From assembly GCF_003369915.1 (NCBI RefSeq), contig NW_022881614.1:8267001-8331000 (forward strand): DNA of 64,000 nucleotides, read 5' to 3'. This stretch comes from Drosophila miranda (Eukaryota; Arthropoda; Insecta; Diptera; Drosophilidae). A program made the translations under genes and the position numbers. The notes below the pieces were generated by a model, which was not told the DNA's origin, did no database searches, and saw only the letters and a list, made by a program, of their open reading frames with translations. Of the stretch, positions 1 through 10,293 are shown piece after piece. The number at the start of each line of letters is the position of its first letter. Position 1 is the first letter of the stretch.

Positions 1-828
1 AGCCAGCAAACATGCAACGTGTGTGTCCCCACCGCACTCCCGCAGGCCTTTGTCCCAGCTTCTATGCAAACATGGCAAACATTCAGCAACAAGGACAAGG
101 ACATGCCCAAAAGTGGTTTCAAAACTAGTTGTCGTTGGCTGCGCTGCGATGCTCAGTCATTTGATGGTCAGTCCACCCTCTTCAGTACCCAAAAGGAGGA
201 CCCATCAGGCAAGGCCTAGGACTAGATCTCCCGGCCCATATATATCTGTGCTATAAATCAGGAAAATTGTATCCCATTGGTATCCCTGACATGTGGCTGG
301 GGGGGATACATTTTTTCAAGGGTATGCCAAGCAGCGACCCCGGCAACGGGACTATTTCCTGCAGCGAATGTTTATCAATGTTGGGTATCTTGCATGTTGT
401 GTACCGCACCACAAACTCTGATTTAATTTTTCGAAAATTGTTAAATGTTCCTTCTTCTGTTACGTGACGTTCCCTTCCGTTCCGTATCGTCCCGTGTCCT
501 GTGTCCTGTGCTGTGCTGTGCTGTTCTGCATTCAATATTAGCCGCTTGTAGTCGCTGCGGTTGTCGCCTTTGTTATTGTAACTGTTCTCATTTAGCAACT
601 TTTTGGCAATTCAATTTAACACGGGATACTGCCTGTCAGCCACAATGCAATTTGATCGTCATCTGTGCGGCAGGCGGCAGGATCCTTACAGCTGTCCTGC
701 CCAAATTATGCAGAAAAGTGGTGGGGGGGAACTGTCCGCCCATCAATTAGCGGCTAATAGAAATAACAATGAACCAATTTGCACTTAACACATTTTCGGT
801 CGATATAATACAAATTCAGAGAAGCCAT
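1..828. other. Non-coding flank, no gene recognised
   Basis: No open frame here resembles a known protein. It is ordinary mixed-composition sequence ending in GCCAT, the left target duplication of the BEL element that begins at 829. It was continuous with 7018 onward before that insertion. Confidence 0.5.
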
Positions 829-1192
829 TGTTCGGGCCAGCCGCTGAAGAATAACCGTAACTTTAACATTATTATTGTATGAGCAGAGAGAGCCGCCTAT
901 GTTGTAAAACGTTGACGTTCTGCAGAGCTGCTGCGCTCTCCCGCTAAAGGGTCTCTCTGCCGCCGCCACTTCGGCAATCACTTTGATCTAACGCCGTCGT
1001 CTATAGTTTAGTTCTATGCTAACCCCTCTGCGCATTGGTTGCATATCGATCTCGCATAAGGTTTATCTGGCAATAGCAAGCAATCGGCTTCCGCTAAGCC
1101 ACCAAGATTAAATCCGAATTATAAAGTTTAACCCGAAATCTCTTTTCATTTTTGAAACACATAGGTGCCAAAAAAGCTTGGCATCTCAAACA
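829..1192 (+). repeat. 5' LTR of BEL/Pao element
   Basis: Starts TGTTCGGGCC and ends CTCAAACA. It matches 6654-7017 nearly base for base; two differences seen are T versus G near 950 and C versus A near 1112. The same LTR family occurs as a solo copy at 27611-28006. Confidence 0.93.
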
Positions 1193-1193
1193 T

Positions 1194-1211
1194 TGGTGAC
1201 CCCCCGACGTG
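1194..1211 (+). other. Primer-binding site of BEL/Pao element
   Basis: TGGTGACCCCCCGACGTG follows the 5' LTR after one base. It begins with the TGG complementary to a tRNA CCA end and resembles the site seen in BEL elements. The tRNA was not identified. Confidence 0.7.
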
Positions 1212-1530
1212 ATATAAAACCATTGTTTAATCGCGTTCCGTTAAAACACTTATTATTTATACAATATTTTGTTGTTGGGTATTTTAACTACCAACAAATA
1301 CATTTGGGTGCACGTTGAAAAACAGTTTAAAGTGCAAATTCAGTGAGAGTGCGGCTGGAATATTTATAGACAAATTCCGGTACTTTAAGCGTCGAATCTC
1401 TCATTCTCTGCGCAGCTGCAGCCGCGGTTCTTGACTTTTCGTGTCTTGCATTCTCGCTCTCGCGTCTATACATCGTCGCTTAAGCGGTATTTCATTTTCC
1501 GTTGTTGTGTCGAATTGCACAACGGTTAAC

Positions 1531-3369
1531 ATGGACAACGATCCGAATACAGGCGCGGGCGGAAATATTGTGGTGGCTGATTCCAGACTGAGTCTGTATA
1601 AGCGTAAAAGTCAGTCATTATATGATCGATTGCACAGGCTTGGCGAATCCTTCGCGGGGAATAAAATCGATAAGCTGACCGCCGCGGAAGTCGAGGTGCG
1701 CCTTGATATGTTGGCAGAAATTCGAGAGGAATTTAATAAGGCCCATAATGAGTTGGAGGCTCTCGATCAAAACGAGATTGGGAGTGAGCTGCGCGAAATC
1801 TTCGATACTCTTTTCATATCGTTGAAAGCTGAGTTGCTGGCTGCTGTTGAAGTAAGCCAGTCACACGCCGCTGCCCATTCTACGACTCTGCCAAGCCATT
1901 CCGGACATAGTACCATCATCATGGCTCACAAGCAGCGACTTCCTGAGCTGAAGGTGCCTAAATTTTCTGGTGGATACGTCGAGTTCTCGGATTTTATGGC
2001 AATGTTCAAATCGGTGATTGAAGCGGATGCGGCTTTGGATTCGGTTCGATCGTTAGAGCTCTCCAGTGCCAATTATCGTGCGGCTCTGGATATACTTAAT
2101 AAACGCTTTAATAACAAAAGACTTGTTTTCCAGGCACACATCAAGAAGATTCTTGGGCTAAAGAGGGTAGACTCGCCTTCTGCTAAAAGGCTTCGGGAGT
2201 TTTCGGATGCAGTCAATTTACACATGCGAGCGTTGCAGACATTGGGAACTGCTGAGGAGATTTCAGGATTCATGGTCATCAACATGCTGCTGCAGAAGTT
2301 GGATTCGAAGACGCAAACCAAATGGGAGGAGCACACATCGTCGGATGCTATACCTACCGCAGAGGAATTCTTCGAATTCTTGCAGCAACGCTGCCAGAAA
2401 ATGGAGCGGTTGGAATATGCTACAGCGACACACGCTAGTAGCGATCAGGTGGGAAAAAACCATTCCTATACGCAGGTTAAGAAAACGTTTGTAGCTTCCA
2501 ACTCTTCCGCCGACGTATGCGTCTTTTGCCACTCAGCGGGCCATGGAATATACTCGTGCAAGATATTCGGAAATCTCTCACCGTTGCTGCGCCACAAAGA
2601 AGTGAAGAAGCTTTCCCTATGCTTCAATTGCCTAAAGCCGGGGCACCGGACCCGCGCATGCAATAGTGCAAAATGTCGAGTATGCGGCGGTAGGCATCAT
2701 AGTTTGTTGCACTTCGATAGTATACAGCCCACAACACAAGGCTGCCCAGGTATTACTCCTCCCGATCTGGCCGTTCAACCGTCTACCTCTCTTGCTGCCC
2801 AAGGTCTTCACTCTGATGTCGTGCTTCTGGCTACAGCCGTGGTTCTCGTAAAGAATCGGTGTGGCGTTTTAGTTCCTTGTCGTGCCATCTTAGATTCAGG
2901 ATCGCAGCTGCATCTCGTCACATCCAGGTTCGCCCAGCAGCTTCAGCTAAGGAGAACTCAATCGTCTGCACTTGTGTCTGGGCTTGGCGATACCAGCGTT
3001 TCTACTGAGGGATCCACCATAAGCATTTGTATGCATTCTCGCACCTCTGCTTACACAACTACACTTACTGCTCTCATCGCCCCCACGATTACCGATTCTC
3101 AACCAAGTATGACAGTAAATGTATCCGATTGGCGTATTCCATCTAACATTCAGCTCGCTGATCCTGCATTTTTCAATCCTCAACGGGTTGATCTTCTCAT
3201 TGGTGCGAGCGTTTTTTATGATTTCCTCTGCGTAGGGCAAATCAAACTCACCGATGGACTGCCTCTTCTGCAGAAGACCCGGCTTGGGTGGATTGTATCT
3301 GGCGGTGGACAGAAGGTATCAAGCTCGGCGCTTTTGGCTACGCACAATTGTCCAGATTCGATAGCTTAA
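1531..3369 (+). CDS. BEL/Pao gag-protease polyprotein
   Basis: The frame is open upstream to 1441, but the first ATG in good context is at 1531. The N-terminal half is a helical BEL-type gag. Two zinc knuckles follow near 2515-2570 (CVFCHSAGHGIYSC) and 2620-2700 (CFNCLKPGHRTRAC, then a CxxC/H continuation). A retropepsin-like protease follows, with the active-site triplet DSG in RAILDSGSQLHLVT near 2885-2925. The frame ends at TAA (3367-3369). The next in-frame codon begins the conserved start of pol, so one stop separates protease from reverse transcriptase. Functional BEL elements usually have one continuous gag-pol frame, so this stop is probably a lesion. Confidence 0.85.
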   Translation: MDNDPNTGAGGNIVVADSRLSLYKRKSQSLYDRLHRLGESFAGNKIDKLTAAEVEVRLDMLAEIREEFNKAHNELEALDQNEIGSELREIFDTLFISLKAELLAAVEVSQSHAAAHSTTLPSHSGHSTIIMAHKQRLPELKVPKFSGGYVEFSDFMAMFKSVIEADAALDSVRSLELSSANYRAALDILNKRFNNKRLVFQAHIKKILGLKRVDSPSAKRLREFSDAVNLHMRALQTLGTAEEISGFMVINMLLQKLDSKTQTKWEEHTSSDAIPTAEEFFEFLQQRCQKMERLEYATATHASSDQVGKNHSYTQVKKTFVASNSSADVCVFCHSAGHGIYSCKIFGNLSPLLRHKEVKKLSLCFNCLKPGHRTRACNSAKCRVCGGRHHSLLHFDSIQPTTQGCPGITPPDLAVQPSTSLAAQGLHSDVVLLATAVVLVKNRCGVLVPCRAILDSGSQLHLVTSRFAQQLQLRRTQSSALVSGLGDTSVSTEGSTISICMHSRTSAYTTTLTALIAPTITDSQPSMTVNVSDWRIPSNIQLADPAFFNPQRVDLLIGASVFYDFLCVGQIKLTDGLPLLQKTRLGWIVSGGGQKVSSSALLATHNCPDSIA

Positions 3370-6300
3370 ATGGAAGCAAGGTTGGATAAAACTCTTCGTA
3401 TATTTTGGGAAGTCGATAATTGTGTGGAGGCTGGGTTGAATACCAAAGAAGAAGACGATTGTGAAGCACATTTCGTAAGCCACCTTTCACGGTTGCCATC
3501 CGGGGAGTATGCAGTTCGTCTGCCGCTAAATAACAATACTGATCGTTTAGGAGAATCTTATTCTCAGGCTTATCGACGGTTCATCAGTCTGGAGCGAAAA
3601 CTGGAGCGTAATCCTACACTCAAGGAGCGGTATTCCGCCTTTATGAGGGAGTACATTGATTTGCATCATATGCACCAAGTCAACCCTGATTCCCGTAGTC
3701 TCTGCAAATATTTCTTGCCTCATCACTGTGTCCTAAAGGAGGACAGTACGACGACAAAACTCCGTGTCGTTTTCGACGGATCCGCAGCTACATCAACTGG
3801 ATATTCTCTAAATGATGTGATGATGACAGGCCCTGTTATTCAGCCTGCATTGTTTAACATATTGATTCGCTTTCGAACATATCCAGTCGCTCTCACTGGG
3901 GACATTTGTAAAATGTACCGCTGCGTACGAGTGTCTCCACCCGACAATTTGTATCAGTGCATCCTATGGCGAGATTCCATCGAGTCAGAGGTTCAAGTCT
4001 ACACATTAGACACCGTCACATACGGGACGAGGGCTGCATCATTTTTAGCGGTCCGCGCAATGCACCAGCTGGCCATCGACGAGGGTGAGTCCTACCCTCT
4101 TGGCTCAGCTGCTCTGCGGCAGGAGTTTTACGTGGATGTCCTTATTTCGGGCGGTAATTCGGTCGCACAGGTCATGGACAAGATGCACCAACCATCAGCT
4201 TTACTGTCCCGTGGTAATTTTAGACTTAGGAAATGGTGCTCCAGTCACCAGGTAGTACTTGAGGGAACCCCTGAAGATGACATAGAGAAGTTCCTAAAGT
4301 TTAATGATGGAAGCGACATTGCCAAAACTCTCGGCTTAGCGTGGGACCCTGCTTCGGATCAGCTGCTTTTTGCCTTGTCCGCACTGGACACAAACTCAAA
4401 GCCATCAAAGCGGTCGGTTTTATCTACGATTGCGCGGTTCTACGACCCTCTTGGATTGATAAATCCAGTCGTTGTCAGGTGCAAAAACTTCCTTCAGCAG
4501 CTTTGGAGAGAAAATTTGGATTGGGATGAAAGCCTACCCTCAGCGTTGCATTCAACTTGGATGGACTTGAGAAATAGTTTGGCAAGCATTTCTCGGATCT
4601 CATTTCCTCGCTTGGTTCTTCGTTCTAGTGTGGCTACAGAAGTTCACGGATTCTGTGATGCCAGCTTAGAGCATATGGCGCTTGCGTGTATGTCGTGTCC
4701 AGGGAAGCCCAGTCTTTGAGCCACGTTTTGTGCTCAAAGTCGCGAGTGGCGCCGCTAAAGACTATATCGATTCCTAGATGGAATTAAGTGGAGCCCATTT
4801 GCTTGCGAAAATCATGCAGAATGTAAAGGACATGGGAATCTTTACAGGTCGGTTCTATTGCTGGTCGGATTCGTCAACAGCATTATCTTGGATTAGGGAC
4901 GAGCCAGCTAAATTTCAAGTTTTCGTGGCAAATCGAGTGGCATCAATTCAGGAGTTGACGGCAGCCATGGAATGGCGCTATGTTCCCACATCTTTAAATC
5001 CTGCTGATATTCTCTCGAGAGGCTCGCTTCCCAACCATCTTATCCAGTCAGAGCTATGGTTTCACGGCCCATCCTTTTTGCTAGGCTCCAAGGATAAGTG
5101 GCCTGTATCTCCATCTAACAACATAGCAACTTTGGAGCTTCGCAAGAGAGGATTGCTAATCACGTCTCCACATGCCGATCTCACGTCCGGATGCAAATTT
5201 GCGAATTCATTCTTTCGCATGCAGCGCACATTCGCCTACATGCATAAATTTATACATCGTCTTAGGCATCCAGGACTCACCGTTTCTGATATTCGGCAAG
5301 GAACGCATCTTCTAATTCGACACATTCAGCTGGCAAATTTGTGGATGGACATAAAGGAGATTCGGCGCAATGGTCAAGTCATGAAATCCAGTTCTATTAG
5401 TTCGCTCAACCCGTTCATCGATCATTCTGGACTACTTAGAGTTGGAGGTCGTCTTGGCAACTCATCGCTAGGATTTGACGCTCAGCACCCGCTCATTCTG
5501 CCAAAGGGACATTCCATTACCTTTGCGCTGATAAGATATTATAATGAAAGAAACCTCCATGCCGGACCTCGCGCCTTGCTATCCAAAATTCGGCTGGAAT
5601 ATTGGCCCATTGGAGGTGTTAAGGCAGTGTCAAGGGTCGTCAGCAGATGTGTGAGATGCTTCAGGACTAGGCCGCGCATGGTCGAACACATCATGGGAGA
5701 CCTACCTAAGGAACGTTTGGAAGGATCTCGAGCTTTTGAAGTCACTGGAGTAGATTACTGTGGACCTTTTTTCTACCGATCAGAAATCCGCACGAGGCCT
5801 CCGATCAAGTGCTACATTAGCGTATTCATCTGTTTCACTTCTAAGGCTATACACATGGAGCTCGTAAAGGATTTGACCACCGCATCGTTTCTAGGCGCAC
5901 TAAAGCGTTTTACTTCCACTCGAGGAAGGCCAAGTCAAATTTGGTCGGACAATGCGACAAACTTCGTTGGGGCCAAGAACGAGCTTCTGGAGCTAAAGAA
6001 GCTTTGTCTGAGCGAACCGCATATGAAGGAGGTCCACGAATCCCACCTCGCTCTGCGCATTTTGGCGGGTTGTGGGAAGCGGCCGTGAAGACCGCAAAAT
6101 ATCACCTGTACCGCTCAGTTGGACCATCTGTGCTTAGCTTCGACGAGCTGCGCACTCTGATCTGTCAGATCACTGCAATTGTTAACTCTCGCCCTTTGCT
6201 CTCGCTTTCAGAAAATCCTGATGATTTAGACGTTTTGACTCCTGCTCATCTGCTTTTAGGCGGTCCCCATGAGCAAATCCTCGAGCCTGACCTAACGAAG

Positions 6301-6653
6301 CTGAACTACAATCGTCTGGATGGCTGGCAGCGGGTCACCCAACTACAGCAGATCAGAAATATTTTGGAGCCGTTGGCGCGAAGAGTATCTCACTCTTTTG
6401 CAAGAGCGCGCGAAGTGGCGTACCCCCGCGCAAAACATCTGCAAGAACGACCTCGTTCTGGTGAAGGACGAAAATCTTCCTCCAATGCGTTGGCCACTGG
6501 CTAGAGTGGTCGATGGCGTTTTGGGCAAGGACGGAGTGTGTCGCGTCGCTGACCTGAAGACATCCTCAGGAAACATCAGGAGGGCCGTCACTCGGCTATG
6601 TTTGCTGCCCCTTAAGGAATCTGTTGAGAGACTAGCTCCCAACGGGGGGAGTA
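3370..6653 (+). pseudogene. BEL/Pao pol: RT, RNase H, integrase; frame-broken
   Basis: Reverse transcriptase occupies about 3400-4680. Its catalytic box reads FYVDVLISGG near 4130, where the family has YVDD, so the second catalytic aspartate is lost. The frame breaks near 4690-4720. RNase H (SDSSTALSWI) resumes by 4778. The integrase zinc-binding region and core follow (VDYCGPFF near 5750, SDNATNFVG near 5945). A shift near 6035-6060 moves the rest of the core (HFGGLWEAAVKTAK) to another frame, and a second shift near 6370 moves the C-terminal domain back. The frame runs a few codons into the 3' LTR. Domain order matches BEL/Pao. Confidence 0.85.
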
Positions 6654-7017
6654 TGTTCGGGCCAGCCGCTGAAGAATAACCGTAACTTTAACATTATTAT
6701 TGTATGAGCAGAGAGAGCCGCCTATGTTGTAAAACGTTGACGTTCTGCAGAGCTGCTGCGCTCTCCCGCTAAAGGGGCTCTCTGCCGCCGCCACTTCGGC
6801 AATCACTTTGATCTAACGCCGTCGTCTATAGTTTAGTTCTATGCTAACCCCTCTGCGCATTGGTTGCATATCGATCTCGCATAAGGTTTATCTGGCAATA
6901 GCAAGCAATCGGCTTCCGCTAAGCCACCAAGATTAAATACGAATTATAAAGTTTAACCCGAAATCTCTTTTCATTTTTGAAACACATAGGTGCCAAAAAA
7001 GCTTGGCATCTCAAACA
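6654..7017 (+). repeat. 3' LTR of BEL/Pao element
   Basis: Partner of 829-1192, same length and termini, followed by the target duplication GCCAT. The reading frame ending pol overlaps its first bases. Confidence 0.93.
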
Positions 7018-7629
7018 GCCATGGTGCCTTTTACTGTTGGAAAGCGTTTCAATCTAAAGCCTAATATTACAAGGCACTGATCAATTTATTGGGGATAGAA
7101 ATCCCTGAAAGAGCCACTCCATACCTCCACTTTTCCCCAGGTTTACCGCATAGTTGCATTTGACGTTGGAAAACTCTGAATAAATGAAGGTGGGCTTGGG
7201 TTCTGCACTAGACGGGGTTTAAAATATATAGCGGTGATAAAACCAAAGAATACAATCAGAATACAAAGAAACGGCCAGGAAAGAGTAATAACACACATGG
7301 CCAGACATCAATAAAAGCCAAAGCACTGCCGTCGAAGGCCCGACTAAAGAACACCCACCACTGGGGAACTGTAGCTATGTATATCTCAACGAAAAGGTAG
7401 CCCATCCTGGGGGCAAAGCTATCTGTCCTGTGAAGGCATAAGCCTCCACAGCACTAACCACGACACCATCTCCTGGAGGGACCGCCCCGACGGCTGGTTA
7501 TCTAATTTCATTATTTCATTATCACTTTTTATCCGATTCTTATTACTTCTATTATAATTAGTATTACTTAGACAACGAACAATGAATCCTTAGTTTCCCC
7601 AATTAAAATAAGAAATAGGCTAAGAAAAC
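7018..7629. other. Non-coding stretch, nothing recognised
   Basis: Sequence between the BEL element and the purine-rich start of the gypsy-like region. No convincing coding frame, LTR pair or RNA gene was found. It becomes AT-rich towards 7500-7630. Confidence 0.4.
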
Positions 7630-8816
7630 CCCTAAAATAGTGAGGCGTTTACTTATTTGCAGCGAAGAGACAACACGAAAGAGAGACGCCTACTACGGCC
7701 ACGCAGCAAAGAGAGCCGACATGGAAGAGAAGGAAACGAAGAGACTCGCCGGTCGCTCTTACGCCCACGCAGCCAAAGCAAGAGAGAGAACGGCCGAAGG
7801 CAAAGGAAAAGAATGCAAGAGAGCGAAGCGACAGAGAAGCCGCCTATCGCCCACGCAGCCGAGGCCGACAGCCGAAAGCTGCGGAGCCACGAAGCGGCGG
7901 AGAAGCTGCAAATAGTAAAGCAGAGGCCTGGCACGGTCCAGCGCGGGCGAGGCTCGGGAGTGATCTGGGAGGGCTGAGCCAGACCGGTTGTGCGACGGAA
8001 GCCAAACTAGATTTAAAAATAGCCGTGACCGCGCCGTGTACGCAATAAGCCGGACGCGGTGCATAAAAACCAGCTGTGACCGCGGTGTGCAAAGGAAGCC
8101 ACCGACGTGACGAGGACCGGCCGCCGGACCCAAGGAAGGGAAAGCAAGGGTGAGCCCCCTCACGTATGTGAGCTCTGGGGGGGATAGATCGGTGCAGTAG
8201 GCAGGGTGTACGCACAGAACCAGAAGTTTTCCCGAAAATGTTGTAAATTTTTGTCATTTATTCCCCCCACAATAAAGACACCCACCTCAACCCACCGGTT
8301 TCGGAACTTTCGCCCGTAGGAGTCCCTCAGCCCCACCCCCTCTCTTCCCTATTCCCTGGGGGCCCGGCGAAGGGGATGTGAGTCGTGGATCATGCGGCAT
8401 CCCCCAAGCTGTGCTTCCCTTCCCCATACCTGTCTCCTCTGGGGACCCGGCGATGCTGGATGTGAGTCGTGGATTCACGCGGCATCCGCAAAGCTGGGTT
8501 CCCTCTCCTACACCCTCGCCCTGGGGACGCGGCGACGCAGGTGTGAGTCGTGGATCATGCGGCATCTGCTAAGCTAGGCTCTGCAGCTCGTCCTTCCTGC
8601 GGGACGCTATCCAGCGGATGTTCATCCCGATCCTGGTACACTAATCGGGGCACCGGTACGAGTCCTTATCAGCATGGTACTGGGTCTGGGGCTTCTGTAC
8701 TAGGATACGCGGCACTGGGTGGAGAGTCCTGTTCGAAGGACACGCGGCACGGTCGGGCCTACATAAGTATTTGTCTACTGGCATCCCCGACAACGAGTAT
8801 TTTCCACATTTTATAA
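7630..8816 (+). mobile_element. Probable 5' LTR/leader of gypsy-like element
   Basis: This block precedes the gypsy-like gag at 8817. It has a purine-rich stretch (about 7640-7900), a polyadenylation-like AATAAA (8270-8275) and a leader carrying three tandem repeats. No second LTR exists in the window because the 3' end of the element is lost, so LTR borders cannot be set. Confidence 0.4.
8354..8600 (+). repeat. Three tandem ~82-bp leader repeats
   Basis: Units begin near 8354, 8437 and 8519. Each carries CTGGGG, then GTGAGTCGTGGAT and GCGGCATC; spacing is 82-83 bp. Shorter echoes of ACGCGGCAC continue to about 8750. They lie in the presumed untranslated leader of the gypsy-like element. Confidence 0.75.
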
Positions 8817-9098
8817 ATGGCCGAGGAAACCATCGCAAACATTGACAAAGAACAAATTGTAGAGTGGTTGCTGGAGAAGGAGATCATTTTTCCAACCAGC
8901 GCAACACTAAGGCAACTTCGTAAGCTTGCCATAAGTGGTGGAATGGACGAAGTTTCTGAAAGTCCGGTGAATAAATCGGATATTGAATCGGATGGAAAAG
9001 TGTCTGAAAATGAGCAGATCGACGATATTCTTCTTTCATATCGTCGATCTGCTCATTTTCAGACACTTGAATTACACTTGTACTTGACGCCGCAATAA
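8817..9098 (+). pseudogene. Gypsy-like gag, N-terminal part, interrupted
   Basis: Starts ATGGCCGAGGAAACC at 8817 and runs about 70 residues. The frame is then disrupted by a fold-back: 31 bases of this same gag are repeated in inverse at 9038-9068. The rest of gag resumes in another frame by about 9101. The product of this part alone would be about 93 residues with a nonsense tail. Confidence 0.6.
8998..9068. repeat. Perfect 31-bp inverted repeat within gag
   Basis: The left arm 8998-9028 and right arm 9038-9068 are exact reverse complements, separated by the 9-bp spacer TCTTCTTTC. The right arm interrupts the gag reading frame, so it is an inverted local duplication arising after the element was functional. 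Confidence 0.9.
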
Positions 9099-9100
9099 GG

Positions 9101-10135
9101 GTGGCTGAGAAAAAGAAGAAACTGGCTTCTTTAATGGTAATGGACAACTATATGACCGATGACATCCGAATGGTCAAGCAACTTATTGCCCCTTTTTCTG
9201 CCAGTGAAAATAATGAAGCCTCTGAATGGGTCTTGAATTTTGAACGGATTTGCGGAGGCGTGAACGAAAGCAACAATTTTAAGCTTCGTTGTGTGCTCAT
9301 GTTGATGAAGGCGGGAACAGAGGCGGACTTGTTCATGCGTGTCGACAAATCAAAGACTTACGACGAGTTTAAGGGAAACTTCCTAAAAACTTTTGGCCGC
9401 AGCAATTCAACTGCCGACGTGGTACTTCTGTTGAAGGAAACCTTTTTCAACCCGGAGAAAAACTCCGTAATGGGATATATTCTTCGCATGGAAGAAATTG
9501 CTATGCGTGCCGACATCGAAGAGAAATTGACAGTGCAGTTCATCGTTGATGGTTTTCGTGATCGATCTTCCAGTATCGCCTTATTGTATTCAGCGTCGAC
9601 CATCGGAAAACTTAAGGAGCTAGCTCGACAATACGAGGCTTTGAGGAAGAGTACCCAGACGAATTTTAAGCGCACTGGGATGACCGCTTCCGGAAATGAC
9701 CGGAGCCAGGTGCGCTGCTATAATTGTTCAGCACATGGCCATTATGCTTCATCGTGTCCCGCACCTAAGCGGGAGAAGGGATCGTGTTTCCAGTGTGGAT
9801 CCATGCAGCACCAGGTGAAGGATTGCCAACAGAAGCCTATGCCAACCCAGCGATCCGTGGGTACAGCCAGCAACCCGCCAATGGACGACAGAGAGGAGAA
9901 CAATATTTTTGTTCCTATTGTTAATCAGGTAGGGGTATATTTTTACACTGATATAAAACGCAGGTATCAAATTAAATTTCTTTCTGGCATGTTGGACACC
10001 GGTAGCGCTATTAATTTGATGCAGCGCTCGGCGATACCTTATGAAAATTTTGATGGTGTACTAAGACCGACAGAGTATTTTGGAGTTAACGGTTCGAGAA
10101 TAAGCATTTTTGGAAAAAAAAAAATGTCAATTTAG
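9101..10135 (+). pseudogene. Gypsy-like gag (zinc knuckles) and protease
   Basis: Carries the capsid-type region, then two CCHC knuckles (CYNCSAHGHYASSC near 9715 and CFQCGSMQHQVKDC near 9785). A protease follows with GMLDTGSAINLMQRS near 9988-10030, the DTG/DSG-type active site. The frame stops at 10135 just after an AAAAAAAAAA run (10116-10125). Protease-related sequence continues in another frame to about 10260, so a slip in that A-run may be the cause. Confidence 0.75.
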
Positions 10136-10293
10136 TTTTTCATAACATTGAAAAAGAACTTATATTTTTCGTTGTACCAAACAACTATATTTCGTGTAAT
10201 GTCCTTCTGGGGCGCAGTTTCCTTGAAAATTATGGAATAAAATTAATTTTTGAAAATGAAATTGAAAATGTAAAGCGAGTTACGCAAAGCAAT

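Larger units (their letters stand above)
829..7017 (+). mobile_element. Complete BEL/Pao LTR retrotransposon, decayed
   Basis: Two LTRs of 364 bp (829-1192 and 6654-7017) begin TGTTCGG, end CAAACA, and are flanked by the 5-bp duplication GCCAT (824-828 and 7018-7022). A primer-binding site follows the 5' LTR, and a purine tract (AACGGGGGGA, 6641-6650) precedes the 3' LTR. The interior encodes gag with zinc knuckles, an aspartic protease, reverse transcriptase, RNase H and integrase in BEL/Pao order. The LTRs differ at only about two sites by eye, so insertion is recent, yet pol has a stop and several frame breaks. This copy cannot be autonomous as read, although some breaks could be sequencing errors. 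Confidence 0.93.

Noticed and set aside
7653..7977. Open frames of about 90-106 codons rich in Arg and Glu
   Set aside because: They fall in a purine-rich tract of the presumed gypsy LTR/leader and are open in several frames, which indicates composition and not coding.
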